Origin: Streptomyces sp. CB03234
Lineage (GTDB): Bacteria > Actinomycetota > Actinomycetes > Streptomycetales > Streptomycetaceae
DNA: 64,000 bases
Assembly (NCBI RefSeq): GCF_001905885.1
Contig: NZ_LIYH01000004.1
Coordinates: 496,001 to 560,000, forward strand
Direction of reading: 5' to 3'
Shown: in pieces, positions 26,528 through 34,969 of the stretch
Layout: the number at the start of each line of letters is the position of its first letter
How positions within the stretch are numbered: position 1 is the stretch's first letter
Notes under the pieces: model-generated
Database searches by the model: none
What the model saw: only the letters and a program-made list of their open reading frames with translations
What the model was told of the DNA's origin: nothing
Made by a program: the position numbers and the translations under genes

Positions 26528-28284
26528 ATCTCCAGCAACGCTACGTGCCACAGGGCGTTCGCCCCGCGCTTCGTCCGGTGGTCGTCGGGGGCGGCGAGCA
26601 ACTCGGCGATGTACTCCTCCTGGAAGAGACCGCGCGCCTTCGCCTCGGGCGCGTACAACGCCTCACGGACCCGTTCGAGGACGGGCCCCGCCATGTGGCG
26701 GATCGCCGGCACCGGGAAGTACCCCTTGGGCCGGTCGACGACCTCGCGCGGCAGCAGCGCCCGTCCCGCGTCCTTGATCACACCCTTGCCACCCTGCGCG
26801 AGCTTCAGCTCCGGCGGACAGGCCGCGGCCAGCTCCACCAGCTCGTGGTCCAGGAACGGTGTGCGCGCCTCCAGGCCCCAGTCCATGGTCATGTTGTCGA
26901 CCCGCTTGACCGGGTCGTCGACCAGCATCACGTGGGTGTCCAGCCGCAGCGCCGCGTCCAGGGCGGTCTCGGCACCGGGCGCGGCCATGTGCTCGCGTAC
27001 GAACCGGCTGGAGACGTCGTGGTCGGTGAGCATGTGCGGCTGGAGGATCCGGGCCATCTCGGAGTGCGGCCGGTCGAAGTACACGTCGGCGTACCTCTCC
27101 GGCTCGCGCTCCCGCTCGACGGCGGCCATCTCGGGGTACCAGCGGTAGCCGGCGAACACCTCGTCGGCGCCCTGACCGCTCTGGACGACGCTGACCTCCT
27201 TGGAGACCAGCTCGGACAGCAGATGGAAGGCGACGACGTCATGGCTGATCATCGGCTCGCTCATGGCCGCGATCGCCGCGTCGAGCGCGGTCGACACCCG
27301 GTCGGAGGGCACCATCAGCTGGTGGTGGTCGGTGTCGTAGCGCCGCGCGATGAGATCCGAGTACGTGAACTCGTCGCCCTCCTCGCCGCCCTCCGCCTCG
27401 AACCCCACGCTGAACGTCGCCAGGTCCTTCTGCCCCTCCTCGGCCAGCAGCGCCACGATCAGCGACGAGTCGAGACCGCCCGACAGCAGCACGCCCACCG
27501 GCACGTCGGCGACCATCCGGCGGCGCACCGCCGTCCGCAGCGCGTCCAGCACCGCGTCCCGCCAGTCACCGGCGTCCATGCCGGCGAACTCGGGGCGGCG
27601 CGTGTACGAGGGCTGCCAGTAGCAGCGGTCCCGGTACGAGCCGTCCGGCTCCACCACCCGCACCGTGGCGGGCGGCAGCTTGCGCACCCCGGCGAGCACC
27701 GTGCGGGGCGCCGCCACCGTGGCGTGCCAGCTCAGGTACTGGTGCAGGGCCACCGGGTCGAGCGAGGTGTCGATGCCGCCGCCCGCCAGCAGGGCGGGCA
27801 GGGTCGAGGCGAATCGCAGCCGGCCGGGCGCGTGTGCCAGGTACAGGGGCTTGATGCCCAGCCGGTCCCTGGCCAGCACCACCCGGCCGGTGTCGTTCTC
27901 GACGATGACGAACACGAACATGCCGATGAAGTGGTCGACGCAGTCCGTGCCCCACTGTCTGTAGGCCTTCAGGATCACCTCGGTGTCCGAGGTGGAGAAG
28001 AACCGGTGCCCCAGGGCGCGCAGCTCGGCGCGCACCTCCTGGTAGTTGTAGACGCACCCGTTGAACACCCCGGTGAGCCGGGCCTCGGTGTCCGTCATCG
28101 GCTGTGCGCCGCGCTCCGAGAGATCGATGATCTTCAGGCGGCGATGGCCCAGCGCCACGGGCCCCTGCGACCAGATGCCCCGGCCGTCCGGCCCCCGGGC
28201 CGCCAGCCGGTCGGTCATGCGTTCCACCGCGGCCACATCGGGCCGGCGGTCGTCGAAGCGGATCTCCCCACTCAGGCCACACAT
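26500..28284 (-). CDS. Glutamine-dependent amidotransferase, N-acetylglutaminylglutamine (NAGGN) type
   Basis: A 594-residue asparagine-synthetase-like enzyme. Cys2 of MCGLSGEIRFD is the glutaminase nucleophile, the class-II domain has ARGPDGRG, FNGCVYN and DTEVIL, and the synthetase domain has the PP-loop SGGLDSSLIV and GQGADEVFAGY. Overall wording resembles the NAGGN amidotransferase subfamily (osmolyte dipeptide amide) more than AsnB. In known systems that enzyme lies beside a GNAT/ATP-grasp dipeptide synthetase; no such gene is in this window. GGGAGG precedes the ATG at 28284. Assignment to the subfamily is from memory of family sequence. Confidence 0.82.
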   Translation of the reverse strand: MCGLSGEIRFDDRRPDVAAVERMTDRLAARGPDGRGIWSQGPVALGHRRLKIIDLSERGAQPMTDTEARLTGVFNGCVYNYQEVRAELRALGHRFFSTSDTEVILKAYRQWGTDCVDHFIGMFVFVIVENDTGRVVLARDRLGIKPLYLAHAPGRLRFASTLPALLAGGGIDTSLDPVALHQYLSWHATVAAPRTVLAGVRKLPPATVRVVEPDGSYRDRCYWQPSYTRRPEFAGMDAGDWRDAVLDALRTAVRRRMVADVPVGVLLSGGLDSSLIVALLAEEGQKDLATFSVGFEAEGGEEGDEFTYSDLIARRYDTDHHQLMVPSDRVSTALDAAIAAMSEPMISHDVVAFHLLSELVSKEVSVVQSGQGADEVFAGYRWYPEMAAVEREREPERYADVYFDRPHSEMARILQPHMLTDHDVSSRFVREHMAAPGAETALDAALRLDTHVMLVDDPVKRVDNMTMDWGLEARTPFLDHELVELAAACPPELKLAQGGKGVIKDAGRALLPREVVDRPKGYFPVPAIRHMAGPVLERVREALYAPEAKARGLFQEEYIAELLAAPDDHRTKRGANALWHVALLEIWLQTHRIS

Positions 28285-28492
28285 ACGGCACCTCCCTGCC
28301 GTGCCGTATCCGCCGCCCCAAGCACATCCGGGACCTCAGCGTCCTCCTCAACCGCATATGAATCAGTCACCACAACTCCTCGAAGACGGGGAGCGGGCAC
28401 CCCTGCCTGCCGTCCGTCCCGGCCGTGCGCGGCGACCCGCTCCATCCGGCCGGGTGCCCCGTTGATCGCCGGGCATGCCTGGAGCGTCGTCG
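28285..28492. promoter_or_regulatory. Upstream region of the amidotransferase gene
   Basis: This interval between the terminator at 28493-28529 and the amidotransferase start must contain the promoter of the amidotransferase-peptidase operon. It is less GC-biased than coding DNA. No gene is supported, and no promoter pair stands out. Confidence 0.4.
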
Positions 28493-28529
28493 GTGAGGGG
28501 CGGGCGCCTGCCGGGCGCCCGCCCCTCAC
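28493..28529 (-). terminator. Strong hairpin terminator after the MFS/small-protein operon
   Basis: Arms 28493-28508 and 28514-28529 form a perfect 16-bp stem (GTGAGGGGCGGGCGCC and its complement) with a TGCCG loop, 16 bases beyond the TAA of the small gene. There is no U tract, as is usual in Streptomyces. The placement suggests it ends the minus-strand MFS/small-protein transcript and insulates the amidotransferase promoter. Confidence 0.8.
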
Positions 28530-28544
28530 GGACCGCCGACCGTC

Positions 28545-28718
28545 TTATCTCGTGTCCATGCCCTTGTCCTTGCCGGACTCCTGCTCCTCCTCATTGGCGA
28601 GGCGCTCGCCCTCCGCCTGGGACGGAGTCGAGCGGGCCACGTCGGGGTGTTCGTCCACACCCGGCTCGCGCTCGCCCTCCGCCTGGGAGGGGGTCGGGTA
28701 GTCCCACGCATCACTCAT
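28545..28718 (-). CDS. Small acidic TPSQAEGER-repeat protein
   Basis: A 57-residue hydrophilic protein beginning MSDAWDYPTPSQAEGERE. The nonapeptide TPSQAEGER occurs twice (about residues 8-16 and 31-39), joined by an acidic linker; the tail is Glu/Lys-rich. Short streptomycete proteins with a TPSQAEGE motif are familiar but have no known function. GGAGG lies seven bases before the ATG, and the gene follows the MFS permease by two bases, so it is surely co-transcribed. It is likely disordered and may be an accessory of the permease. Confidence 0.75.
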   Translation of the reverse strand: MSDAWDYPTPSQAEGEREPGVDEHPDVARSTPSQAEGERLANEEEQESGKDKGMDTR

Positions 28719-28720
28719 CG

Positions 28721-30064
28721 CTACGCCTCCGGCGACTCGTTCCGTGCCCGCGATGCCGGGCCGGGGCGGGACGAGTACCCCGGCGCCCCCGGCGCTACCG
28801 GGTCGGGCAGCTTCAGGAACAGCGCCATGACGGCGCTCGCCAGGTACAGCATCGCGAAGATCCACATCACGCCCTGGACACCCAGCGGACCCAGGAAGAC
28901 GCCCACCAGGGCCGGGCCGAGGAAGGTACTGGCTCCGGCGCCCAGGTTGAGGGCCGACATCGCCTGGCCCTTGTGGGCCGGGTCCAGCGACGGCATCAGC
29001 GCCGACAGCGGTACGTAACCGGCGAGCGTCGCGCCGAACAGGCTCACCAGCACCATCGCCAGGGCGTAGTTGTCGCCCGCCGACACGGTGCCGTAGTACA
29101 GCAGCAGCGTGGTCACGGCGCAGCCGACCCCGCCGAACCACGCGACGGTGCGCTGCCAGCCGATGCGGTCGCCGACGACGCCGAAGATCAGGTTGAAGAA
29201 GATGTTCGTGGCGAACATCGCGGACAGCAGCTGGAGCCACTCGCTGAGCGAGAAGCCCAGCGTGTCGGTGAAGAAGACCGGCAGGAAGACCAGGAAGCCG
29301 AACTGCGGCGCCGTGTTGATGGCCCGCACGACCGCGCCCGTACCGATCCTCGGGTTGCGCCAGACGATCGCGAGCGAGCCGATCAGGGTGGTGACCGGGC
29401 GCTCACCGGCGGGGGCGAGCCGGCTTCTGCCGGTGGGCTCGCGCACCAGGAGCACGGCCATCAGGCCGCCCGCCAGGACCAGCCCGAGCGACAGCCACAG
29501 CGTGCTGTACGCGCCGATCCGCGGCACCGCGAAGCTGGCGACCAGCGACCCCAGCGTCGGCAGCCCGCCCGTGAACGCGAACCAGAACCAGCCCACCGCT
29601 GAGCCTAGCCGGGCCTTCGGCGTCACCGCCGTGACCCAGATGAGGAAGCCGTACGCGAAGAGCGGATAGCCGAAGCCGCGCAGCCCGTAGGAGAGCAGCA
29701 GGAGCCAGAAGTCGACCGCGGGGACGGCGAAGACCAGGAACACCACCTGGAACACGCCCCAGATGCCAAGGCCCAGCATCATCACCCGGCGCGGCCCCCA
29801 CAGGTCCGACAGGGCGCCGGAGAACCAGGCGGCGACGCTCGCGGTGACGCCGTAGACGGTGAACAGCAGCGCCACCCGCTCCTTGGACATGCCCTCGTCC
29901 AGGAGGTAGGGGGACAGGTAACCGGACTCGACGCCGTCGCCGATCATGAAGATGAGCACGCCCAGGAATCCCCAGGCGAGCGCCTTGGGAATGCCGATCC
30001 TGTCCAGCCAATGCCTCGCGGGTGTCTCTTCGGCGGAAGACGACGGGTCAAGAACGACGGCCAC
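28721..30064 (-). CDS. MFS permease, polyol/sugar type
   Basis: A 12-helix permease of about 447 residues. Helix 1 begins IPKALAWGFLGVLIFMIGDGVESGYLSPYLL; loop 2-3 has FSGALSDLWGPRRVM, and loop 8-9 has GVVGDRIGWQRTV. The pattern resembles ribitol/D-arabinitol-type polyol permeases. I chose GTG 30064 because AAAGGTGG lies six bases upstream; the longer frame from 30178 would add an unlikely basic, Arg/Pro-rich tail. With the divergent kinase operon and the deoR-type gene it forms a presumed sugar or polyol uptake system. Confidence 0.83.
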   Translation of the reverse strand: MAVVLDPSSSAEETPARHWLDRIGIPKALAWGFLGVLIFMIGDGVESGYLSPYLLDEGMSKERVALLFTVYGVTASVAAWFSGALSDLWGPRRVMMLGLGIWGVFQVVFLVFAVPAVDFWLLLLSYGLRGFGYPLFAYGFLIWVTAVTPKARLGSAVGWFWFAFTGGLPTLGSLVASFAVPRIGAYSTLWLSLGLVLAGGLMAVLLVREPTGRSRLAPAGERPVTTLIGSLAIVWRNPRIGTGAVVRAINTAPQFGFLVFLPVFFTDTLGFSLSEWLQLLSAMFATNIFFNLIFGVVGDRIGWQRTVAWFGGVGCAVTTLLLYYGTVSAGDNYALAMVLVSLFGATLAGYVPLSALMPSLDPAHKGQAMSALNLGAGASTFLGPALVGVFLGPLGVQGVMWIFAMLYLASAVMALFLKLPDPVAPGAPGYSSRPGPASRARNESPEA

Positions 30065-30354
30065 GAGAACCACCTTTTTTCGAAAATTCGGGGAAAGCGC
30101 GGGGAAGCGCCGCGGGAAAGCGCGGGGAGCGGTGCGCTGTGAGGCGTCACGATGAAACGACCGTGTGAGAAGGGTCAATGAGCGGGAGAAAAACCCCGTG
30201 ACGCGCCCCGGCCGTGGCGTGAAAAGGATGCGGCGGCGGTGTCCCGGGTCACCCGAAAGCTGCCGTCACCGCAGCTCAAGGGCCCCGTCCCGGCAGGGCG
30301 CCGCACCGGCCGTCAGGTTAAGTCGGTGTTACCTTCACGTGGCGTCTGTGATCT
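30065..30354. promoter_or_regulatory. Promoter region of the polyol permease operon
   Basis: These 290 bases separate the permease start from the deoR-type stop and contain no gene. The part next to the permease is unusually A/T-rich for the window (AACCACCTTTTTTCG and GAAAA tracts on the plus strand). The distal end holds a candidate operator at 30328-30341. Confidence 0.5.
30328..30341 (+). promoter_or_regulatory. Candidate DeoR-type operator, site 1
   Basis: GTTACCTTCACGTG matches the reverse complement of site 2 (GTTAAGTTCACGTG) at 12 of 14 positions. It lies just beyond the deoR-type stop codon, about 265 bases before the permease start. A shared motif in two upstream regions around a DeoR gene is the basis; binding is not shown. 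Confidence 0.45.
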
Positions 30355-31128
30355 TCACTCGACGATCCGCACGTCCACGCCTATGTCCCGCAGCCGCCGC
30401 ACCTCCGCCGCCGGTGCCGCGTCGTCCACCAGCACCAGGTCGAAGTCGGTGAGCGGGGCCAGCGCGTACAGCCCCTGATTGGCGAACTTGGTGTGGTCGA
30501 TGAGCAGCACCCGGCGCGCCGCGGACGCCATCATCGCCCGCTTGACCTGCACCGTCTCGGGCGACATGTGGTAGCAGCGGCCCCCGGTCACCGCCGTCGT
30601 CGACATGAACAGCGCATCCGCCCGGAACGACTCCACACTGTGCGCCGTGTGCAGCCCCATGAAGGCGTCGTACGCCGGGAAGTACGTGCCCCCGAGGGCG
30701 ATCAGCGAGACCCCCGGCTCCCGCGCCAGCGCCGTGACGGCCGGCAGCGAGTTGGTGATCACCGTGAGCGGCGTGTGGTCGGCCATCTGCTGGGCCAGGC
30801 TCAGGCAGGTGGTGGAGTCGTCCAGCATCACGATCTGCCCGGGCGCCAGCAGCTCCGCGGCGGCCCGCGCCAGCCGGTGCTTGGTCTGCGCCATCGTCGT
30901 CAGGCGCTCGCTCACGCTGCCGTGGAACTGCGTCGACGGCAGACAGCTCGCCCCGCCCCGCACCTTGCGCAGCCAGCCCTGCGCCTGGAGCGCGTCCAGA
31001 TCGCGGTGGATCGTCATCACGCTCACGCCGAACTCGTCGGCCAGGTCGTTCGTCCGCACGAACCCCTTCGCGGTCACCAGCTCGCGCAGCGTGCGCCGCC
31101 GCTCCTCCTGGGCGTCCATACGGGTCAT
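30355..31128 (-). CDS. DeoR/GlpR-family transcriptional regulator
   Basis: A 257-residue regulator. The N-terminal winged helix-turn-helix (about 8-62) has ERRRTLRELVTAKGFV and EFGVSVMTIHRDLDALQAQGWL with KVRGGA, the family signature. The C-terminal DeoRC sugar-phosphate-sensing domain (about 80-250) has MLDDSTTCLSLA, VITNSLPAV and LLIDHTKFAN. Family members repress catabolic operons and are released by a phosphorylated sugar intermediate. The start at 31128 has AAGGAG nine bases upstream. It is divergent from the kinase operon and upstream of the permease operon, which it most likely controls. Confidence 0.9.
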   Translation of the reverse strand: MTRMDAQEERRRTLRELVTAKGFVRTNDLADEFGVSVMTIHRDLDALQAQGWLRKVRGGASCLPSTQFHGSVSERLTTMAQTKHRLARAAAELLAPGQIVMLDDSTTCLSLAQQMADHTPLTVITNSLPAVTALAREPGVSLIALGGTYFPAYDAFMGLHTAHSVESFRADALFMSTTAVTGGRCYHMSPETVQVKRAMMASAARRVLLIDHTKFANQGLYALAPLTDFDLVLVDDAAPAAEVRRLRDIGVDVRIVE

Positions 31129-31161
31129 GGCGTCCGGCTCCTTGCCACACGGTGCGAATCT

Positions 31162-31175
31162 CACGTGAACTTAAC
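31162..31175 (-). promoter_or_regulatory. Candidate DeoR-type operator, site 2
   Basis: CACGTGAACTTAAC on the plus strand reads GTTAAGTTCACGTG on the minus strand, 34-47 bases before the deoR-type start. It nearly matches site 1 and contains the palindrome CACGTG. The position suits autorepression and possibly control of the divergent kinase operon. Confidence 0.5.
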
Positions 31176-31331
31176 ACGGCAGCACCGTGTCGCCGCCCGG
31201 CCGAGCGGTGCGGGGCCGGGATCTCACACGGCGGCCACGGCCGGTCACGGGATAATCGCGCGGCCGATTGACGCTCCGCCCGGCCGCGCGTTTACCTGAC
31301 GTCCGCGAGTGAAGGGGCAGGTATTCCAGTC

Positions 31332-32846
31332 ATGTCGGTTCTCACCATCGACGTCGGTACGTCCGTCATCAAATCGGTCGTCTTCGACGACCAGGGGCAG
31401 GAAATAGCGCTTTCCCGTATCGGCACGGAGGTACTGCGCCCCCGCCCCGGCTGGGCGGAGCAGGACATGGACGCGGTGTGGAACGGCGTGGTCTTCACCG
31501 TACGCAGCGCCCTCTCCCAGCTCGGCCCGGTCCACGACCAGGTCTGGCTGGTGAGCTTCACGGCCCAGGGTGACGGCTGCTGGCTCGTCGACGCCGACGG
31601 CCGCCCCACCGGTCCCGCCATCCTCTGGTCCGACGGCCGCGCCGGTGACCTGCTCACCCGCTGGGCCGCCGACGGCGTCCTGGAGGAGGCCTACCGCCGC
31701 AATGGCTCCCTCACCTGCAGCGGCATGCCCAATGCGGTGATCAGCTGGCTCGCCGCCCACGACCCCGGACGCCTGGAGCGCTCGCGTACGGCGCTGACGG
31801 CGGCCGGCTGGCTGTTCCTGAAGCTGACCGGAGTGACCGCCATCGACGAGTCCGACGCCTCCGCCCCCTTCCTCGACCACACCACCGGCGCCTACGACCC
31901 GGCGATCGTCGACCTGTTCGGGTTCGAGGCGCACGCCCGTCTTCTGCCGGAGGTACTGGGCGAGAACGAGCGGATCGCCGAGATCACCCACCACACCGCC
32001 GGCGAACTGGGCCTCCCGGCCGGCCTGCCCGTCGTCATGGCCCCCTACGACATCGCCGCGACCGCCCGCGGCGCCGGCGTCGTCGACCCCGGCCAGGCGT
32101 GCGCCATCCTCGGCACCACCCTGTGCACCGAGATCGTCACCCGCCAGGTGGACACGAGCGGCGAACCGTGCGGCATCAACATCGCCTACCGCGGCCGCGA
32201 ACGCATCCTCCGCGCCTTCCCCACCCTCTCCGGCACCGAGGTCCTCGACTGGGCGTCCCGCCTCCTCGCCGTCGACGGGCCCGCCGCCCTCGGGGAGCTG
32301 GCGTTCGGCACCGAACCCGGGCCCGGTGGACCGGTGTTCCTGCCGTACCTCTCGCCCGCCGGGGAACGCGCCCCCTTCCTCGACCCGCGCGCCCGCGGCA
32401 CCTTCTGGGGCCTGTCCCTCGACCACACGCCCGCCCACCTCGCCCGCGCGGTCTTCGAGGGCCTGGCGCTCGTCGTCCGCGACTGCCTGAGGGCGTCCGG
32501 CACCGACGTCCACGAACTGCGCCTGTGCGGCGGCGGGTCCGCCAGCGACCAGTGGTGCCGGCTCATCGCGGACGTCACCGGGGTGCCCACGGCCCGCAGC
32601 GCCGACACCGAACTCGGCGCCAAGGGCGCTTTCCTGACCGGTCTCGTCCTCAGCGGCGCGGAGAGCAGCATGCGGGACGCGGCCGCCACGTACGTCCGGA
32701 TGCGCTCCGGCTGGGAGCCCGACCCCGAACGCGGCGCGTTCTACGACGGGCTCTACGAGTCGTTCCTGGCCTGGCGCGGCGCCGCCCGCTCCCTCGGCTG
32801 GTCGCCCGCCACCACCACCGACGTACAGAAGGCACCACATGTCTGA
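31332..32846 (+). CDS. FGGY-family carbohydrate kinase (first of a pair)
   Basis: A 504-residue two-domain sugar/polyol kinase. The first ATPase subdomain has LTIDVGTSVIKSVVFDDQG (phosphate 1 motif) and WAEQDMDAVW; the second has LGTTLCTEIV, LPYLSPAGERAPF and the adenosine motif LRLCGGGSASDQW. FGGY kinases phosphorylate C3-C7 sugars, polyols or sugar acids; the wording is closest to erythritol/xylulose-kinase-like members, but the substrate is not assignable. The next kinase overlaps its end by eight bases, so the two are co-translated. A DeoR-type repressor is divergent. Confidence 0.87.
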   Translation: MSVLTIDVGTSVIKSVVFDDQGQEIALSRIGTEVLRPRPGWAEQDMDAVWNGVVFTVRSALSQLGPVHDQVWLVSFTAQGDGCWLVDADGRPTGPAILWSDGRAGDLLTRWAADGVLEEAYRRNGSLTCSGMPNAVISWLAAHDPGRLERSRTALTAAGWLFLKLTGVTAIDESDASAPFLDHTTGAYDPAIVDLFGFEAHARLLPEVLGENERIAEITHHTAGELGLPAGLPVVMAPYDIAATARGAGVVDPGQACAILGTTLCTEIVTRQVDTSGEPCGINIAYRGRERILRAFPTLSGTEVLDWASRLLAVDGPAALGELAFGTEPGPGGPVFLPYLSPAGERAPFLDPRARGTFWGLSLDHTPAHLARAVFEGLALVVRDCLRASGTDVHELRLCGGGSASDQWCRLIADVTGVPTARSADTELGAKGAFLTGLVLSGAESSMRDAAATYVRMRSGWEPDPERGAFYDGLYESFLAWRGAARSLGWSPATTTDVQKAPHV

Positions 32847-34338
32847 CGCCCTCTCCGCCGACGCCCTGACGGCCGACGCCGTCCACCTCGGCCTCGACCT
32901 CGGCACCCAGAGCGCCCGGGCGGTCGCCGTGGACGGTACCGGCCGGCTCCTCGCCGCCGCGTCCCGCCCGCTGGCCGGCCACCGCGACGGCGTACGCCAC
33001 GAACAGGACCCCGAGCAGTGGTGGTCCGCCCTCGCCGGCGCCTGCCGCGAGGCCCTGACCGGTATCGCGCCCGAGCGCGTCCGTGGTCTGGCCGTCGACG
33101 CCACCTCCGGCACCGTCCTCCTCGCCGACGAGCGGGGCAGACCCCTGACACCCGGCCTGATGTACGACGACGGGCGCGCCCGCGCGTACACGTCCCGCGT
33201 CAACAAGGCGGGCGGGGAAGTCTGGCAGGAGCTGGGCTACCGCACCATGCAGCCGTCCTGGGCGCTGCCCAAGCTGCTGTGGCTGCTGGACAACACCGAC
33301 TTCCCCGACGCCCGGCTGCTGCACCAGGCCGACCTGATCACCTGGCGCCTGGCCGGGCAGCAGGTCGCGAGCGACGCCAGCCACGCCCTCAAGACCGGCT
33401 ACCACCTGGTCGACGAGCGCTGGCCGGACGGCGAACTGGCCGGACTCGGCGTCCCCGCCGGGCTGCTGCCGGACGTCGTCCGGCCCGGCACGGTCATCGG
33501 GACGGTCTGCGCCGACGCCGCCAGGGCCACGGCCATCCCCGCCGGCACGCCCATCGTCGCGGGCATGACCGACGGCTGCGCCGCGCAGATCGGCGCCGGG
33601 GCCCTCACACCCGGCGCCTGGAACTCCGTCCTCGGCACCACCCTCGTCCTCAAGGGCGTCAGCCCCCATCTCGTACGGGACCCCGGGGGAGTGGTCTACT
33701 GCCACCGCGGCCCCGGCAGCACCTGGCTGCCCGGCGGCGCGTCCAGCAGCGGCGCCGGAGCCATCGCCCGGCGCTTCCCCGGCGCCGACCTCGACGCCCT
33801 CACCCGGCAGGCCGCCGCCACCGGCTCCACCGCCGTCACCTACCCCCTCGCGGGGGAGGGCGGCGAACGGTTCCCGTTCCGGGCGCCCGACGCCACCGCG
33901 TTCGTCCTGGGCGACCCGTCCGGCGACGCCGAGGAGTTCCACGCCCTGCTGCTCGGCGTGGCCTGCGTCGAACGCCTCTGCTTCGACTACCTCGACCACC
34001 TCGGCGCCCCCGTCGATGGCCCGCTCACCCTCACCGGCGGCGGCGCCCGCAACGCCTACTGGTCGCAGCTGCGCGCCGACGTCCTCGGCCGTACGGTCAC
34101 CCTCCCCGAACACGCCGAGAGCGCCACCGGCATGGCGGTGCTCGCCGCGACCGCCTCGGGCGCCACGCTGGAACAGGCCGCGGCCGCCATGGTGCGCGTC
34201 CGCGCACACCTGACCCCCGACCCGTCCCGCACGGCCCGGCTGACCCCCGTCTACCTCGACTTCGTCGACGAACTGACCCGACGCGGCCGGCTGGATCAGG
34301 CCGTCGCGGCGCACGCCCGCAGAAAGGCCGAGCAGTGA
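32839..34338 (+). CDS. FGGY-family carbohydrate kinase (D-ribulokinase-like)
   Basis: A 499-residue kinase: LGLDLGTQSARAVAVD, EQDPEQWWSAL, the distinctive AVDATSGTVLLADERG and GLMYDDGRA segment, then LGTTLVLKGVSP and LTGGGARNAYWSQL. The TSGTVLL/MYDDGRA pattern recalls the cyanobacterial and plant sugar kinase (SePSK/AtXK-1) group, reported as D-ribulose kinases. Two FGGY kinases of different subtype in one operon suggest two phosphorylatable intermediates, or substrate and by-product salvage. It overlaps the first kinase by eight bases and the phosphatase gene by GTGA. Confidence 0.87.
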   Translation: MSDALSADALTADAVHLGLDLGTQSARAVAVDGTGRLLAAASRPLAGHRDGVRHEQDPEQWWSALAGACREALTGIAPERVRGLAVDATSGTVLLADERGRPLTPGLMYDDGRARAYTSRVNKAGGEVWQELGYRTMQPSWALPKLLWLLDNTDFPDARLLHQADLITWRLAGQQVASDASHALKTGYHLVDERWPDGELAGLGVPAGLLPDVVRPGTVIGTVCADAARATAIPAGTPIVAGMTDGCAAQIGAGALTPGAWNSVLGTTLVLKGVSPHLVRDPGGVVYCHRGPGSTWLPGGASSSGAGAIARRFPGADLDALTRQAAATGSTAVTYPLAGEGGERFPFRAPDATAFVLGDPSGDAEEFHALLLGVACVERLCFDYLDHLGAPVDGPLTLTGGGARNAYWSQLRADVLGRTVTLPEHAESATGMAVLAATASGATLEQAAAAMVRVRAHLTPDPSRTARLTPVYLDFVDELTRRGRLDQAVAAHARRKAEQ

Positions 34339-34952
34339 CCGACTTCGTCCTCGTACGCCACGGCGAGACCGAGTGGCACGCGGAGAACCGCTACGCGGGC
34401 CGCACCGACGTACCGCTGACCGAGCTGGGCCACAAGCAGGCCGCCACGCTCGGCGCCTGGGCCGCCGGACAGCACCTCGACGCCGTCCTCTGCTCGCCGC
34501 TGTCCCGCGCCCGCCTCACCGCCGAACCCGCCGCGACGGCGCTCGGCCTCACCCCCCGGGTCGACGAGCGGCTGTACGAGGTGGACTTCGGGCGCGGCGA
34601 CGGGCTGACGCGCGGCGAGATGGCCGAGGAGTTTCCCGACGCGCTCGCCGCCTTCCTCACCGACCCGGTCACCCACCACCTGCCGGGCGGCGAGGACCCG
34701 GCCGCGGCGGCCGAGCGCGCCATCGCCTGCCTGGAGGAGGTGGCGCGGGAGCTCCCCGACGGCCGCGTCCTCGTCGTCGCCCACTCCACCCTCGTACGCC
34801 TGGTGCTGTGCGAGCTCCTCGGCATCCCGCTCGCCCGCTACCGCCAGGTCTTCCCCGCCCTGGAGAACGGCGCCCTGACCGAACTGCGGCTGCTGCCCGG
34901 CCGGCAGGCCTCCCTGCTGCGGCTCAACGCGCCCGCCCTCACCACCCACTGA
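34335..34952 (+). CDS. Histidine-phosphatase-superfamily protein
   Basis: A 205-residue member of the phosphoglycerate-mutase/acid-phosphatase branch. The catalytic His9 lies in FVLVRHGETEWH; further signatures are LTELGHKQAATLG, SPLSRARLTAEP, the acidic loop LYEVDFGRGDGLTRGEM and the second His in VVAHSTLVRLVL. In a kinase operon it more likely dephosphorylates a sugar phosphate than acts in glycolysis. The GTG start at 34335 overlaps the kinase stop (GTGA), proving tight coupling; upstream in-frame codons lie inside the kinase. Confidence 0.87.
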   Translation: MTDFVLVRHGETEWHAENRYAGRTDVPLTELGHKQAATLGAWAAGQHLDAVLCSPLSRARLTAEPAATALGLTPRVDERLYEVDFGRGDGLTRGEMAEEFPDALAAFLTDPVTHHLPGGEDPAAAAERAIACLEEVARELPDGRVLVVAHSTLVRLVLCELLGIPLARYRQVFPALENGALTELRLLPGRQASLLRLNAPALTTH

Positions 34953-34969
34953 CCCCTCGGAGCATCACC

